A DNA stretch of 64,000 bases. It comes from Malachius bipustulatus. Taxonomy: Eukaryota; Arthropoda; Insecta; Coleoptera; Melyridae. Each line of letters opens with the position of its first letter. Positions within the stretch are counted from its first letter, which is position 1. Under the pieces are notes generated by a model. The model was not told the DNA's origin. It saw only the letters and a list, made by a program, of their open reading frames with translations, and did no database searches. The stretch covers positions 18,913,507 to 18,977,506 of the forward strand of contig OU342632.1 of assembly GCA_910589415.1 (NCBI GenBank). Direction: 5' to 3'. Both the position numbers and the translations under genes were made by a program. Shown piece by piece: positions 23,348-34,200 of the stretch.

Positions 23348-24103
23348 AGATATACCGTGTGTCCCCGGATAGGTGAAACGACTCTTATAAAAGACAAAAA
23401 TTTTTTGATTTTAATTTTAATTTTTTGGGGTTCAGCCCTGCTGGGCTAAAGAATTATTTTTAACAAAATTTTAGTTTTGAAAAATCAAGCATGCCTTGGA
23501 AATTTCCAAGAAATCGGGTTTTCTGTTCAGTAAAGTGCCTTTTATGTGGCAAATACGACAAAATGTTATTTGAAAAAGTTGTTCAGAATCAACATTTAGG
23601 TCTGTATACCAAATTTCAAAATCATTGGCCAACTTTGATCTTTTACATTTACTTTTATGTTTATTTCACAAATCAAAGAATTTCATTTGTAACAAAGACT
23701 GATATTGACAGATTGCTATTGCTATGGGTACAATTTGGGTTTTCCATGGCAGTCATTGTTACAAAATGAAATTCTTTGATTTGTGAAATAAAACATAAAA
23801 ATAAATGAAAAAATAAAAGTTGACCTATGATTTTGAAATTTGGTATAGGGACCTAAATGTTGATTCTGAACAACTTTTTCAAATAACATTTTGTCGTTTT
23901 TGCCACATAAAAGGCACTTTACACAACAGAAAAACCGGTTTCTTAAAATTTCCAAGGCATGCTTGATTTTTCAAAACTAAAATTTTGTTAGAAATTATTC
24001 TTTAGCCAAGCAGGGCAGAACCCCAAAAAATTAAAATTGAAATAAAAAAATTTTTGTCTTTTATAAGAGTCGTTTCACCTATCCGGGGACACACGGTATA
24101 TCT
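23348..24103. mobile_element. Palindromic fold-back element (756 bp)
   Basis: The left arm, 23348 to about 23700, begins AGATATACCGTGTGTCCCCGG. The right arm, about 23750-24103, is its near-perfect inverse, ending CCGGGGACACACGGTATATC. Only ~50 bp in the centre are unpaired. Differences between the arms are few and scattered, so the element is younger than its host transposon. It encodes no protein; the ORFs 23491-23769 (+) and 23955-23722 (-) are the same arm read from each side. Confidence 0.9.
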
Positions 24104-24603
24104 GACTAAATTCTTTATTTTTTATTTTTTTATTTTTTTAATTTACAGTCAACGGGTAGAACCCTTTAGGATACATTTCAATAAATACAGTAAAATTCAA
24201 TCACAAAACATAATATTATTATGGTTTATAAGGTTTAAAGAAATCTAGTAACTAGGGTTTTAAGCCCCTTTTTAAATGTTGAAACATTATCAAGCCCTAA
24301 TAGGTGGGAGGGAACAACTATTTTATTCCACTTCCTTCTCAAGCGAGGTATTGTCGAGTAATAAAATAAAATAAGAAAATAAAAAGTAATTTATAACAAA
24401 TAAATTTTTTATTTTATAAACCATTATAACTAGCATCAATTTTTGCACGCCACTGCCTGAATTAATATTTTTGCTATCAGTCCAGATTAATTCCGAGAAT
24501 TCTCCGCCAATAAATAACCGATGAACTGTAACAACAACAACAATCATAAAAGAGAGGTAGGTTTCAAGTCAAGTCGTAGTGTCACTAGTGTCGCTTAATT
24601 CCT

Positions 24604-27100
24604 GGAATCCAGGTGTTGTTTTCTACTTTCGGAAAATCGATATCTTCTCGAGTCCGATCATTTTCGCAATTCGGCCGTTCGCCTACTGGCGCAAATTCTG
24701 CTGTCGAGCGCAGTTGCCAGATTCACTCTTGAACTTACAGTCTTAACATAATTTAAAAAAAAATTCAATATTTTTTCAAAAAAGTTGACTTACTTGTAGA
24801 CTTAATTCCAAATTGCAGTTTTGCTTTTTTGATTCATTTAAAAAAAATGCTAATTCCTGTAGTGTAGCGGAGAGAGCCCGCTATCTCGCTTATACAGTGT
24901 GTCTGCTTAAGTTGGAACCATATGGAAAACTTTTTTATTGTTGGTTTTATGAAAAAAATGTATTCTTGATAAAAAGTTGTGCATGATACAAAACTTAAAG
25001 TGCAACCATCAGATATCGATTTATTTAAGCCGTGTACGAAGTTTGTCAAAAAATATCATTTTACGCAAGAGTAAAGTACCTTTATTTTTGACAATATCAA
25101 AAATTATAGAGAGAGAAAATAATAATAGAGAATTAAAGAGTTACTTGAATTGCGATAAAAGTTAACCAAGGCTTTATAAATATCAATATATCACAAGAAC
25201 AAGTAGTTTGGCGTAGATCGTCACCAGCTCTGAGTCTCCTGCGAGGTCTCCTGCTTTCAAGCTGGGTACAGTTTTCTTTTACCGGTTCTACTTTGTAGGA
25301 TGATAAAAATATTGATACCATGAAAAATACAGGTCACAGATACCTTGTTTTAACGCGACTTTATACGCATTTTGAAATGCTCAGAGACTTTTTCTCTCTT
25401 CAAAGGGGATGTAGTCTTTTTCTCTCCATATCTCGAACAAGGCAGACCTTATACACAATAGAATGCCCTTCTCATTGGTTTACCGGAACCAGATAACCAA
25501 TACATAAAGGCACTATCTGTCTACAGGTGTGACTACTTGGACCTTAAAAGTTAGTGCGAAGTATCTGTTGCTATATCTGTTTGCCGACGAGGTATAAGTT
25601 CTCCCTTCAATTACCTCAAGGACCGACATTATTCGGGTAAGAAAACAATCTTGAACTATTTAATTAAGTTCTAATGGAACTTATTTTTGTTCCAGTCTTT
25701 TCTTTTTCTTCTCTCTGCAACTCCCTTCGAAATTAAGTTTCCGGTACCTTTGCCTGCATCTCCAAGAAATTTTCTTGGAAGACGCAATCTTCATATCTTC
25801 CATAACACACAGATCTATATCTGACATCATTAGAACTCCAGTTTCCTGAAGGGCCCGTTGCTCATCCAGCCCTAAAAGTAGAAATCAACATCCCACACCA
25901 AATATTTTCTTGGCCTTCCATCTGTCTATTGAAAGGCATCAACTACAGCACGTGTTTCCAGCAGAGCCCTAGAGCTAAGCCCCATTTGGTAGGTAGTCTT
26001 TCCCCCTGAGAGCATGAACTACGTTCTTGCCTCTCTATAGGTGTCTACTTCGACCTTTCGGTAGAAAAGAAGGTCGAGCATGTAAGCTAACCTCATAAAG
26101 AATTGAATTGAAGCCAAACAAAACCAGAAATCATTAACTTATATTATTTAAATGATAAATTATTACCTTATTAGATTACTATCTTTTTATGAATTTTGCT
26201 ATAATTATTGATATAGTTAGGTTGTTACCTTAATTTTTACCTGAGTCATATCTATGACTTTGATGTCTAATAAGTTGTGCAAGACATAGATATCTATCTC
26301 TTAAATTAATTTATTTGTCAAATGAGATATTTTAATTAAGAGAATTATAAAGTTTATCATGAATACGATTATTAAATAGAAGTTAATTTGCAATAGAATT
26401 CCCCATTAATTGAACTGTAAATATTCCTGCAAATACAACTTTTATGAAATTTTGAAGTTATTATTCACCATAGGGAACAACCTTGACCACTACAGTCATA
26501 GAACACAGGAACAAATAAAACCCTGAGTGTATTTTGATACTTTTTATAGCCCAGGATATCTTAGGAGAATCACCAATCAAAAATTTAAAAAGCATCTGGA
26601 TTCCCGTTTTCTCTTATCTATAAAACAAATCAACAATAATTGATATTACCGCCTTTGCGTTACGAATTTTACTATTACAGTCCCACTAATTTGAGTAGGA
26701 TTTTGGTTTCATTAAATTAATTCTCCATCATACCTAACGTTAGTAATTTACGTTATCAAGAGCGTAACAAGACTTTGAGTTAATAAACCTTGTTTATAAT
26801 AATTATTGAACGCTTAAACCGATACGGATTTATTTTGAATAGGTACCTAGATACCTACTTTCCCCTATTCAATTGTGCTCAATCTCAAAAACTGTTGAGA
26901 ATTTACCGAGGAATTTACCTACCAAACCTTTTTCCTTTTTTTGTACCAGAAATGTCTAGCTTTTAGAAAATAATATCAACCAACATTTATCCAGTGGCGT
27001 AAACATAGTTTGGCAAAAAAGTAGGTCCCCCTATCTACAGTAGGTATAAGTCCCTGGTTCAAATTACACAGTGGTAATTATCTCTGTTAAATTAGACTAA
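24604..27100. other. No recognised gene; upstream region of UGT
   Basis: 24893-25060 (CAGTGTGTCTGCTTAAGTTG G ...) resembles a small DNA-element fragment. 25400-26100 is GC-richer without coding frames on either strand that I can recognise, and may be an old retroelement 3' end. 26100-27100 is very AT-rich. Confidence 0.4.
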
Positions 27101-27119
27101 TTGGGTAATATAAAATTAA

Positions 27120-27213
27120 ACACCCTGTAACTTCATTAATACTCAATTTAGAGGGTAAATTCATTAAGACTTCTTGTCTGAATTGTAGAAGTTTGTCCTC
27201 TTTATTCTGAGAA
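27120..27213 (-). mobile_element. Short non-autonomous DNA-element fragment, copy 2
   Basis: Inverse match to 18797-18870, with a ~20-bp insertion in the middle. It ends about 200 bp before the UGT start codon, so it lies in the proximal upstream region of that gene and could influence its promoter. That effect is inference only. Confidence 0.6.
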
Positions 27214-27407
27214 TTCTGTATATGTATAAATTTCCAAGATAAGTATTATTGCTATTATATTAGATAAAGTTATCTAATCTGATTGAAATTAGAAATAAAA
27301 ATTGTTTCTATACCTTTATTAAGTTGGAAATATTTGTAAAGTGATAAGTGGCTATAAAAATATATCAAATAACTGTGATGGTACCAATAATACCAACTAC
27401 AAAAATA

Positions 27408-29196
27408 ATGTTTCGAGTAATAGTGGCTTTGCTTTGCATAGGGTGTGTAAACTTTGGTGAAAGTGCCAACATATTGGGGGTGTATAATCATCCCGGGTCC
27501 AGCCATACTCTTTTGGGGAAAATTTTGTTGAAAGCGTTAGCTGAAAAAGGTCACAATGTAACAATGATCAGCGCTTATCCACTTGAGAAGCCCATTCCAA
27601 ATTACATCGACATAAATCTGGTTGGGTTTATCGAAGATTTAAAAGGTAAGTAGTGGTCAAGCTAATTGGCCTGACTTAAACTCGATTATTATTGTTTTTT
27701 CAGAAAGACAGAAAATGTATTTTGGAAGCGCTCTGGAAGGCCACAAACAGACCATGAATATGAGCCTACAGCATACAACAGACACTTTCAAAAATAGCGA
27801 AGTGAAGAAGTTGTTATCATCCAATCAGACATTTGATTTAATAATCATGGACTATTTTTACAATGAAGGGTCATTGATATTTGGGCACCACTTCAAAGCA
27901 CCGGTCATTATTATGTGTTCGTTCGGTAATAATATCTTGCTGAACTCCATTACTGGAAATTCATTACCCTACGCTTATGTTCCCGGGGCTGCTCTCATGA
28001 CAAGCGATAACTTAACATTCGTACATAGACTAATTATGACGATGTTTAATACTCTCATTCCAATTTTCCAAACAAGTCGATTGAATACGCACGAAAATAT
28101 GCTGAAAGAATATTTCGATAATGCGCCGTCCATGGATGAATTGAAGAGAAATGTAGCGTTAATTTTGTCGAATTCTCATGTCAGTTTTGAGTCTCCCAGA
28201 CCTTTCACTCCGAATGTTATTCCCATCGGGGGATTTCATGTTCAAAAACCAGGACCGCTACCATCGGTTCGACAATGAAATTTTTTAATAATAATAATTT
28301 TTTGATTATTATTTATTTCAGGAGTTGAAGAAATATTTAGATAACGCTAAAAAGGGAGTCGTGTTTTTCAGTCTCGGTAGTCAAATCAAGTCTTCCAATT
28401 TGAAGCAATCAACTTTCGAAGCAATCATAAAAACTTTCTCTAGGCTTGAACAGGAAGTCCTATTGAAATGGGAAGGAGAGGACCCACCGACAGTTTCCAA
28501 GAACGTTAGATGCGAAAAATGGTTACCACAATTAAGTGTTTTGGGTAAATGTCCTTTTTGTTGTTATAGATTGTTAGATTTTTCAATTGTAATATAATTT
28601 CAGCCCATCCAAACGTAAAGGTTTTCGTCACACACGGAGGTCTTTTGAGTACCATTGAAAGTATACACTTTGGTGTTCCCATGCTTTTTATTCCTTTTAA
28701 TGGTGATCAACCCACGAATGCTGCTTACGTAACGTCGAGGAAATTTGGTCTTATCGTCAAACCAGATAACCTGACTGAAGATACTTTTTATAATTCTTTG
28801 AATGAAATTATTGTAAACCCGAAGTACGTTTTGAGATTATTTTTATTTTTCATTGACAACATTTTTAATTTTACTCGTTCCAGGTTTAAGCAAAATGCCG
28901 AGTATTACTCCAGTATTCTTCGTAACCAGCCCCTCCACCCACTAGATTTGGCGATATTTTGGGTCGAGCATGTTATAACCCACAAAGGAGCTGATCACTT
29001 GAAACCCTATTCCCTTAATTTGAGGTGGTATCAAAATTACCTCATCGATGTAATATCATTTATATTTATAGTAGTTTTCGTTTTTTGTGCTGCTATATTT
29101 ATTTTACTATACAGTGTTAAGAAAACGATTAAATTTTTCATCGATTGGCTGAAAAATCTAGCAAATCATGGGAAGAATAGTAAAAAAAATAAATAA
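27408..29196 (+). CDS. UDP-glycosyltransferase (UGT), complete, five exons
   Basis: Insect UGTs conjugate small lipophilic compounds with a sugar from UDP-glucose in the ER lumen, in detoxification and pigment or hormone metabolism. Exons: 27408-27645, 27704-28266, 28322-28544, 28604-28823 and 28884-29196. Phases agree and give 518 aa, the usual family length. Residues 1-19 form a signal peptide. The likely catalytic His is H33 (HPGSSH) with its Asp partner D129 (IIMDYF). The donor-binding signature runs from about 328 to 372 (KWLPQL, THGGLLSTIES, GVPML-IPF, DQ--NA). A membrane helix spans about 471-491, and the protein ends KKNK, a dilysine ER-retrieval tail. I chose ATG 27408 because it opens the signal peptide; an in-frame ATG at 27378 is possible. 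All introns are 55-60 bp. The intron 2 donor (GTTCGA at 28267) is weak, but phase, intron size and protein continuity support it. Confidence 0.95.
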
Positions 29197-29197
29197 A
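29188..29197 (+). terminator. UGT polyadenylation signals
   Basis: Two overlapping AATAAA hexamers at 29188-29193 and 29192-29197 coincide with the UGT stop codon. If they are used, the 3' untranslated region would be only tens of bases long. Confidence 0.5.
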
Positions 29198-30545
29198 AAA
29201 CATAATAGTATAATAATTTATTTAAATTATTCGTTCGGATAGAGAATTACACCCTGGACATTGAAAGCTTTGGAAAAAAACTGAACCTTCTGCGCAAGAT
29301 CAATCGTAGGGAACTGTGGGGCTCGCAGCTCGCACCCACTAAAACCCCTTCATTCTTCGAAGCCCGGACTAGCACTAAGGTCACCTTTCATCAATCCGAA
29401 CGCTTTGGTGTTGCATGCCCTGCTCTTCTACCCGTTCATCTGTCTCACATTCTCATCAGCTTCTTTTCGAACCATGATCGAGCGCAGGAATTTGGAGATT
29501 TTTCCCATACCTCTGGATTTGGGAGCATCCTTGTGATAAGGTTATCCATTTCAAGCCGGCACTCTACCGTTGACAGACGAAAATTGTGTGCTCGGGAGTA
29601 TCCAAATCCTCGAGTATCCAAGTGCCTCGCACAATACTTTATTCGTAGTTCTCCCCTTTCATCACGCTTTTCCCGCTGCCGTCCCTGCGTTTTCCTTTCG
29701 CGTCACTTTCACTCTTTCTCTATTTTAATGGGGTCTTCTCTTAGCGCTTGACGCTTCTCTAAACATCTACACACATTTTAGGTCACTATTTGCTCGTTAC
29801 GTGGGATCTACTCGTTATAGAATCACAAGCATATCTCGAGATTCCAAGTAAGGTCGCTGGAAAAGAGAGGTCGCTAGCCGTTTCAATCTATTAATATTTA
29901 ATAACAGCCATTGCAGATAATGAAAGGGAAATCTGCTTTCGCTAGCTGCTTTAACACCGATCGTCGCTACAGACCACTACGGTGATCTCTGTTAGATGTG
30001 TTGACAGTTTCCGTCCATACCTAATTTAAAGCCTCCACCCTCAGAATTCAAGAGACTTACCCACTCACTCAGAGGCACTAAGTAAACCGCTTTGCACAAA
30101 TAAGAAATTCCATCAGAGATGCGCATAATTAAGAGCATAAATGTCCCCAGTGCCATTAGATTCCTACGAATATGTAAGCGTCGAATGTCACTATGAACCA
30201 AGCGCCACATCCATACAATTCTCTTTCATTTTAGTGCATGATAGTCAGGATGAGATATGTCTTTTCGTTTCTTCCTCCATAATGCAGAATGGGTAGGTTT
30301 GATCATTTTGACGACCATCTTGGAAGATGTACTGCTAATCTGATAGTTGACAGTGCTCGTAAGAAAATCCGTTTTTATTGAGCTTAATGGACGTCTCAAA
30401 ATGTTTAGTTGTATTTTTCAAGCACTATAGGTATCATGCGACATCTGTCTTAATGTTGTGAAGTTTTCCCACATATTTGCTCTTCAGAGATCTTGTGTTT
30501 TCTTGTAGTTTCTTCTTTTGGATTACTTTTGTAGCCTACGTCTTC
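29198..30545. other. No recognised gene
   Basis: 29260-29760 is GC-richer than its surroundings, with open frames (for example 29533-29751, +) but no recognisable domain. The remainder is ordinary AT-rich sequence. Confidence 0.4.
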
Positions 30546-30546
30546 A

Positions 30547-31620
30547 TATACAGGGTGATTCTAATAATAAAATATTCAAATATCTCTGAAATTAAGCATT
30601 CTCGGGAAAAATATTTTTCGGAAAAGTGGTTTTATTCAGTGAGGGACATCGTTTGAACAAAAAGACAAGTATTGGGTTCCTCATTCATGCGAGGGAGTGA
30701 AGTTTGATATTTTAAATCAAATTACAATTTTTTATCGCGAATTTGTAATCAGCGACAAAAAATGAGCAAGATTTGTCTGAACATTTTGCTTATAATCATA
30801 GATGGCGCTGTATTCATGGAAATTTGATTTTGTTAATATTTGCCATTCCAAAGTATCTCGATAAAGAGGCACTGGGCGGGAAAATGTGGGGGGGGAAGGT
30901 GGGGACATCGTTTGAGCACAAAAACTGCCCTGCGCCCCTCTCCCCTTGTTGGGGAAAGGCGGTAACTTTGAAATTTTAAACGACAACTCCGATTTTTTAT
31001 TGCCCATTCGTATCCAGGGACAGCAAATGCGCAAGATTTATCTGAAGTATTTTTTGCGACTAATCATAGGTGGCGCTGTAATCGCCACTCATTTCTTGCG
31101 AGAAAATGGGTAACTTTGAAATTTTAAACGACAACTCCGATTTTTTTATTGCGAATTCGTATCCCACGACAAAAAATGCGCAAAATGTATCTGAAATATT
31201 TTTGCGACTAATCACAGATGGCGCTTTAATCGCCCCTTACTTCTTGCGAGGTAGTGGCGGTAACTTTGAAATTTCAAACGATGCGAATTCGTATCCAACG
31301 ACAGCCAATGCGCAAGATTTACCTGAAATATTTATTGCGACTAATCACAGATGGATCTATAATCGCGGAAATTTGATTTTGTTAATTTCTCCCATCCCAG
31401 AGTATCTCGAAAAATAAACACTCTTGGGAAAAATCTTGTTTACAAAAGTGGGGGACATCGTTTAAACACAAAAACTGCCCTTCGGCCTCTCACTTTTTAC
31501 TCGGAAGTGACGGTATACCTTTGAAATTTTAAACGACAACTCCGATTTTATTTATTGAGAATTCGTATTCCTATATTCAGTGACAAAAAAAGCGTAAGAT
31601 TTAAGGACGCTTTTTTTTGC
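30547..31620. repeat. Tandem array, about 150-bp unit
   Basis: AACTTTGAAATTT-AAACGA recurs near 30964, 31111, 31262 and 31519. GCGACTAATCA-AG-TGGCGCT recurs near 31058, 31205 and 31340, and the first unit has a diverged form. Two longer units include an extra segment with GGGACATCGTTT-A-CACAAAAACTGCCC (30901 and 31447). The array begins with TACAGGGTGATTC, a common start of insect DNA-element families. 30885-30900 carries a G-rich stretch. Confidence 0.8.
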
Positions 31621-31659
31621 TGAATACGATACTTTTGCAATATTAAAGATCCCGTAAAA

Positions 31660-33380
31660 GCACTTTGTTTTGGATTTTTATGTACAAGAATAAAGATATT
31701 CAGAGATATATTTTCTCCGAGAAAAAAACTTTCTCAAACATATTACAAATCAACAGGTACGTATTATTATAGGACATCCGAATGACGAACAGCGTGCTAC
31801 TTTTGACAAGGGTATCCTGAACAAACGAAGGGAACAGCATGCTTTGTCATTTCTAAATAAACTTAATATAGGCTTAATTAACTCTCCAGAGATTCTCTCG
31901 AGGATGTCATTTGGTGTTCCCCGATCTGCATATCCAGGAACCGGTCTACGTGCGCACGCCCTGAACTAATGTGAAGGGGTTTGCTCCCCCGTATATGGTT
32001 TGATTAGGTATAAAGAGGGTTAATTATTTTATTTGTTTTGCTGAGTTATTGCTCTTTCATACTTAATTTATCGATATACATAGTGTGTGGTAGTGTTAAA
32101 TAAATAAATGTTTTTTTTCTTATTTATATATTTATATTTAACGACCAAACGTAGAGTTTGTCCCGTCTAAACCGCCCCGTTATTCGTGGTCAGTTTTTTT
32201 TATGAATATAAAATCATAATGCTGAAATTTACATTTTCCGGTAGATGGGTATTTTATTCAGGGAAAGCAGCAACGCTTAACATATTCGCGCGTGTTTCTA
32301 TTCAATCCATAAAAATGAGTTTAGTGTTCATGCTTTTCGAACTCCTGCCTGGAAATGACAAATTCAAAGAAGAGGCCTCTGGAGGAAGACCTTTAGCTTG
32401 AGTTAGGTGGACTATTATTTTTAGATTTGAGTTGAGCCTATGATATATAACCACTTTCAGAGTTTTCAACCTCATTCATAGATAACAGAGAATTATGCTT
32501 GGCCATCATATTCGTACCACCGTCGTGACAGTTATTTCAAGTAGGTAGGTATTTTTATTAATTGCATGGATGTTAGTCATTTTAAAAAGTGTTCATGTAT
32601 ATGTATAAATATATCAGAGAATCTTTCTATACCTATCCTCTCAGCCGTACTTTGAAAGAAACAAACACTTCTAAATACCATCAAAGTCGTTTAAAGAAAA
32701 TTTAACTCGGTTTCGTCTGCTTTAACTGGTTGCATTTTCTTATTGAGTCACCTATTATAATGAAAAGTCTCATCTCCTTAATCCCCCTCACAACCCTTTA
32801 AACCCTCCTCTAGCTTCCTCAACCTTGTCTTGTTGTGAAATATTACCTCTGGTGAACAACACTGCATTTTGGAGCATCTTACCAGCAAGCAAATTCATCA
32901 TTACTTGTAACATTTAATTAGAGACTTAATTAAACTGAAATATACATGTTCGTCCTGCCACCGCTCCAGTTGGAAGTTGGTGCGCCACAGGTGAGTATGA
33001 AAAATAAAAAAATACGACAAGGCTATAAGATTTCAAGATGTTTAATTAAGACTCTCTTCTATAAAACTGTATATGCAAAATAGAACCCGTAAAACAGTGT
33101 GACGGATAATTTGAAATTTCATGCAGTGATTGTATTTTGCGATGTAGTGAAGTGTACTTTGGCCAAGCCACAAGAACATTTTAGTCACGAAAACTTCTTA
33201 CAGGAATGTCTTATTCACAATCGTTACCTTTTTTATTTAATTTGTTATTATTTGTAACGATTGCTTTGATCCCACCGTGTAATGATCTTGTAGAACACTC
33301 TACAAGTGTCGGTTACACTGGACAACGTCGGCGGAACTAATTTGAGCCACGTTCGGTTTTGTTGGCGTTCAAACGCGCAT
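31660..33380. other. No recognised gene
   Basis: No supported coding sequence. Open frames such as 32186-32401 have no motif I can name. Confidence 0.4.
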
Positions 33381-33388
33381 GCGGAAAG

Positions 33389-33943
33389 CTATAAGAACTT
33401 TGGCAGTTCTGGCAGCTCGAGCAGCTTTTCAATAGCCTGAGTTGTTGAAGCCATACTGGTTTGGAGACAGTCCTCTCTTCTATTTCTTCTTCGAGTCTTC
33501 GCTTTATCAAGACTTCGTATAATTTCCCTATTGAGTTCAGGAGGCCTATATGAGGATGCTTTTAGTAGCTCCTTGCCCTTCAAAAGTACAATAACTTTAG
33601 CTTCTTTCCAATCAGCTGGAAAGCTTTGATCCTTGAGTAACTTTGGGTGAGGAGGGGGGATTTTTTAAGTTTTTTTATGGTTTCCATGGGGGGTAAACTG
33701 GATGAAGTAGTGAAAGGTGGGAGGTTGTTTTGGCGGTCCCAGGTGATTAAGGTCGGGGGAATATTAAGGGGAGGATTTTGCGGAAGATGTATTGTGGGGG
33801 AGCATAGTTATCGGGTGGGTTTGAAGGGCGAAACGGTCATAGCACTAGGAGAAGAAGGTGTTCAAATTCTGGTTAGTGCACTCATCAGCTCTATGACCAG
33901 GTTTCTTGCATTAAAATCAAATCAGCTCCCCAAAGTAAATTAA
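33389..33943 (-). mobile_element. Non-LTR retrotransposon fragment (endonuclease/RT border)
   Basis: On -, about 33640-33520 reads FPADWKEAKVIVLLKGKELL followed by KASSYRPPELN. This is the start of the reverse transcriptase domain of R1/Jockey-type LINEs (W--A-V--L-K-GK----SYRPI-L). Upstream on - (about 33925-33890) a short ADLILMQETW resembles the endonuclease motif, with a degenerate spacer in between. Frames are broken and the element is far from full length. Confidence 0.6.
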
Positions 33944-34170
33944 AATCCAATAGGCGTTGTTACCTTTGAAAGTGAGATAGTAAGCTAATTTTTCTAATGA
34001 TGGTAACTAAGATTTCTAATGGATGACACCTGAATCATGTCACCTTTATTTTAGATTATGACGCCAGGAGCATGATTCCTGTTCAATTGAAATAAGTTCC
34101 GAGTTAAAGGATTCTTAGTTAAAGGAGTTATTAATTCTACGCTTGTAGTAGGTATTACGACAAAATATTA

Positions 34171-34176
34171 TTTATT
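34171..34176 (-). terminator. Heparanase polyadenylation signal
   Basis: TTTATT on +, that is AATAAA on -, about 25 bp downstream of the heparanase stop codon. Its position suits a short 3' untranslated region. Confidence 0.4.
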
Positions 34177-34200
34177 TTGTTATATTATTTTGTATTTATA

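Larger units (their letters stand above)
22459..24529 (+). mobile_element. DNA transposon remnant between 33-bp inverted repeats, with a nested palindrome
   Basis: 22459-22491 (ACAGTTCATCGATTATTTAT TGGCGGAGAATTC) is repeated inverted at 24497-24529 with a single mismatch. Inside are the decayed 3' end of a DDE transposase (22862-23259, +) and a 756-bp palindromic element (23348-24103). The similarity of the ends stops abruptly outside the 33 bp. Inference: one old transposon that was hit by a fold-back element. The 33-mers might instead belong to an unrelated repeat. Confidence 0.5.

Noticed and set aside
23491..23955. Two similar ORFs on opposite strands taken as a gene pair
   Set aside because: They are the two arms of one palindrome translated, not genes.
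30547..31620. Tandem array considered as a CRISPR-like array
   Set aside because: Repeats are ~150 bp and diverged with no unique short spacers, in an insect genome; it is a satellite or element array.
33880..33925. CTGATGA-like core near GAAAC on - as a third hammerhead
   Set aside because: GAAA lies before, not after, CTGATGA, so the helices cannot form in hammerhead order.
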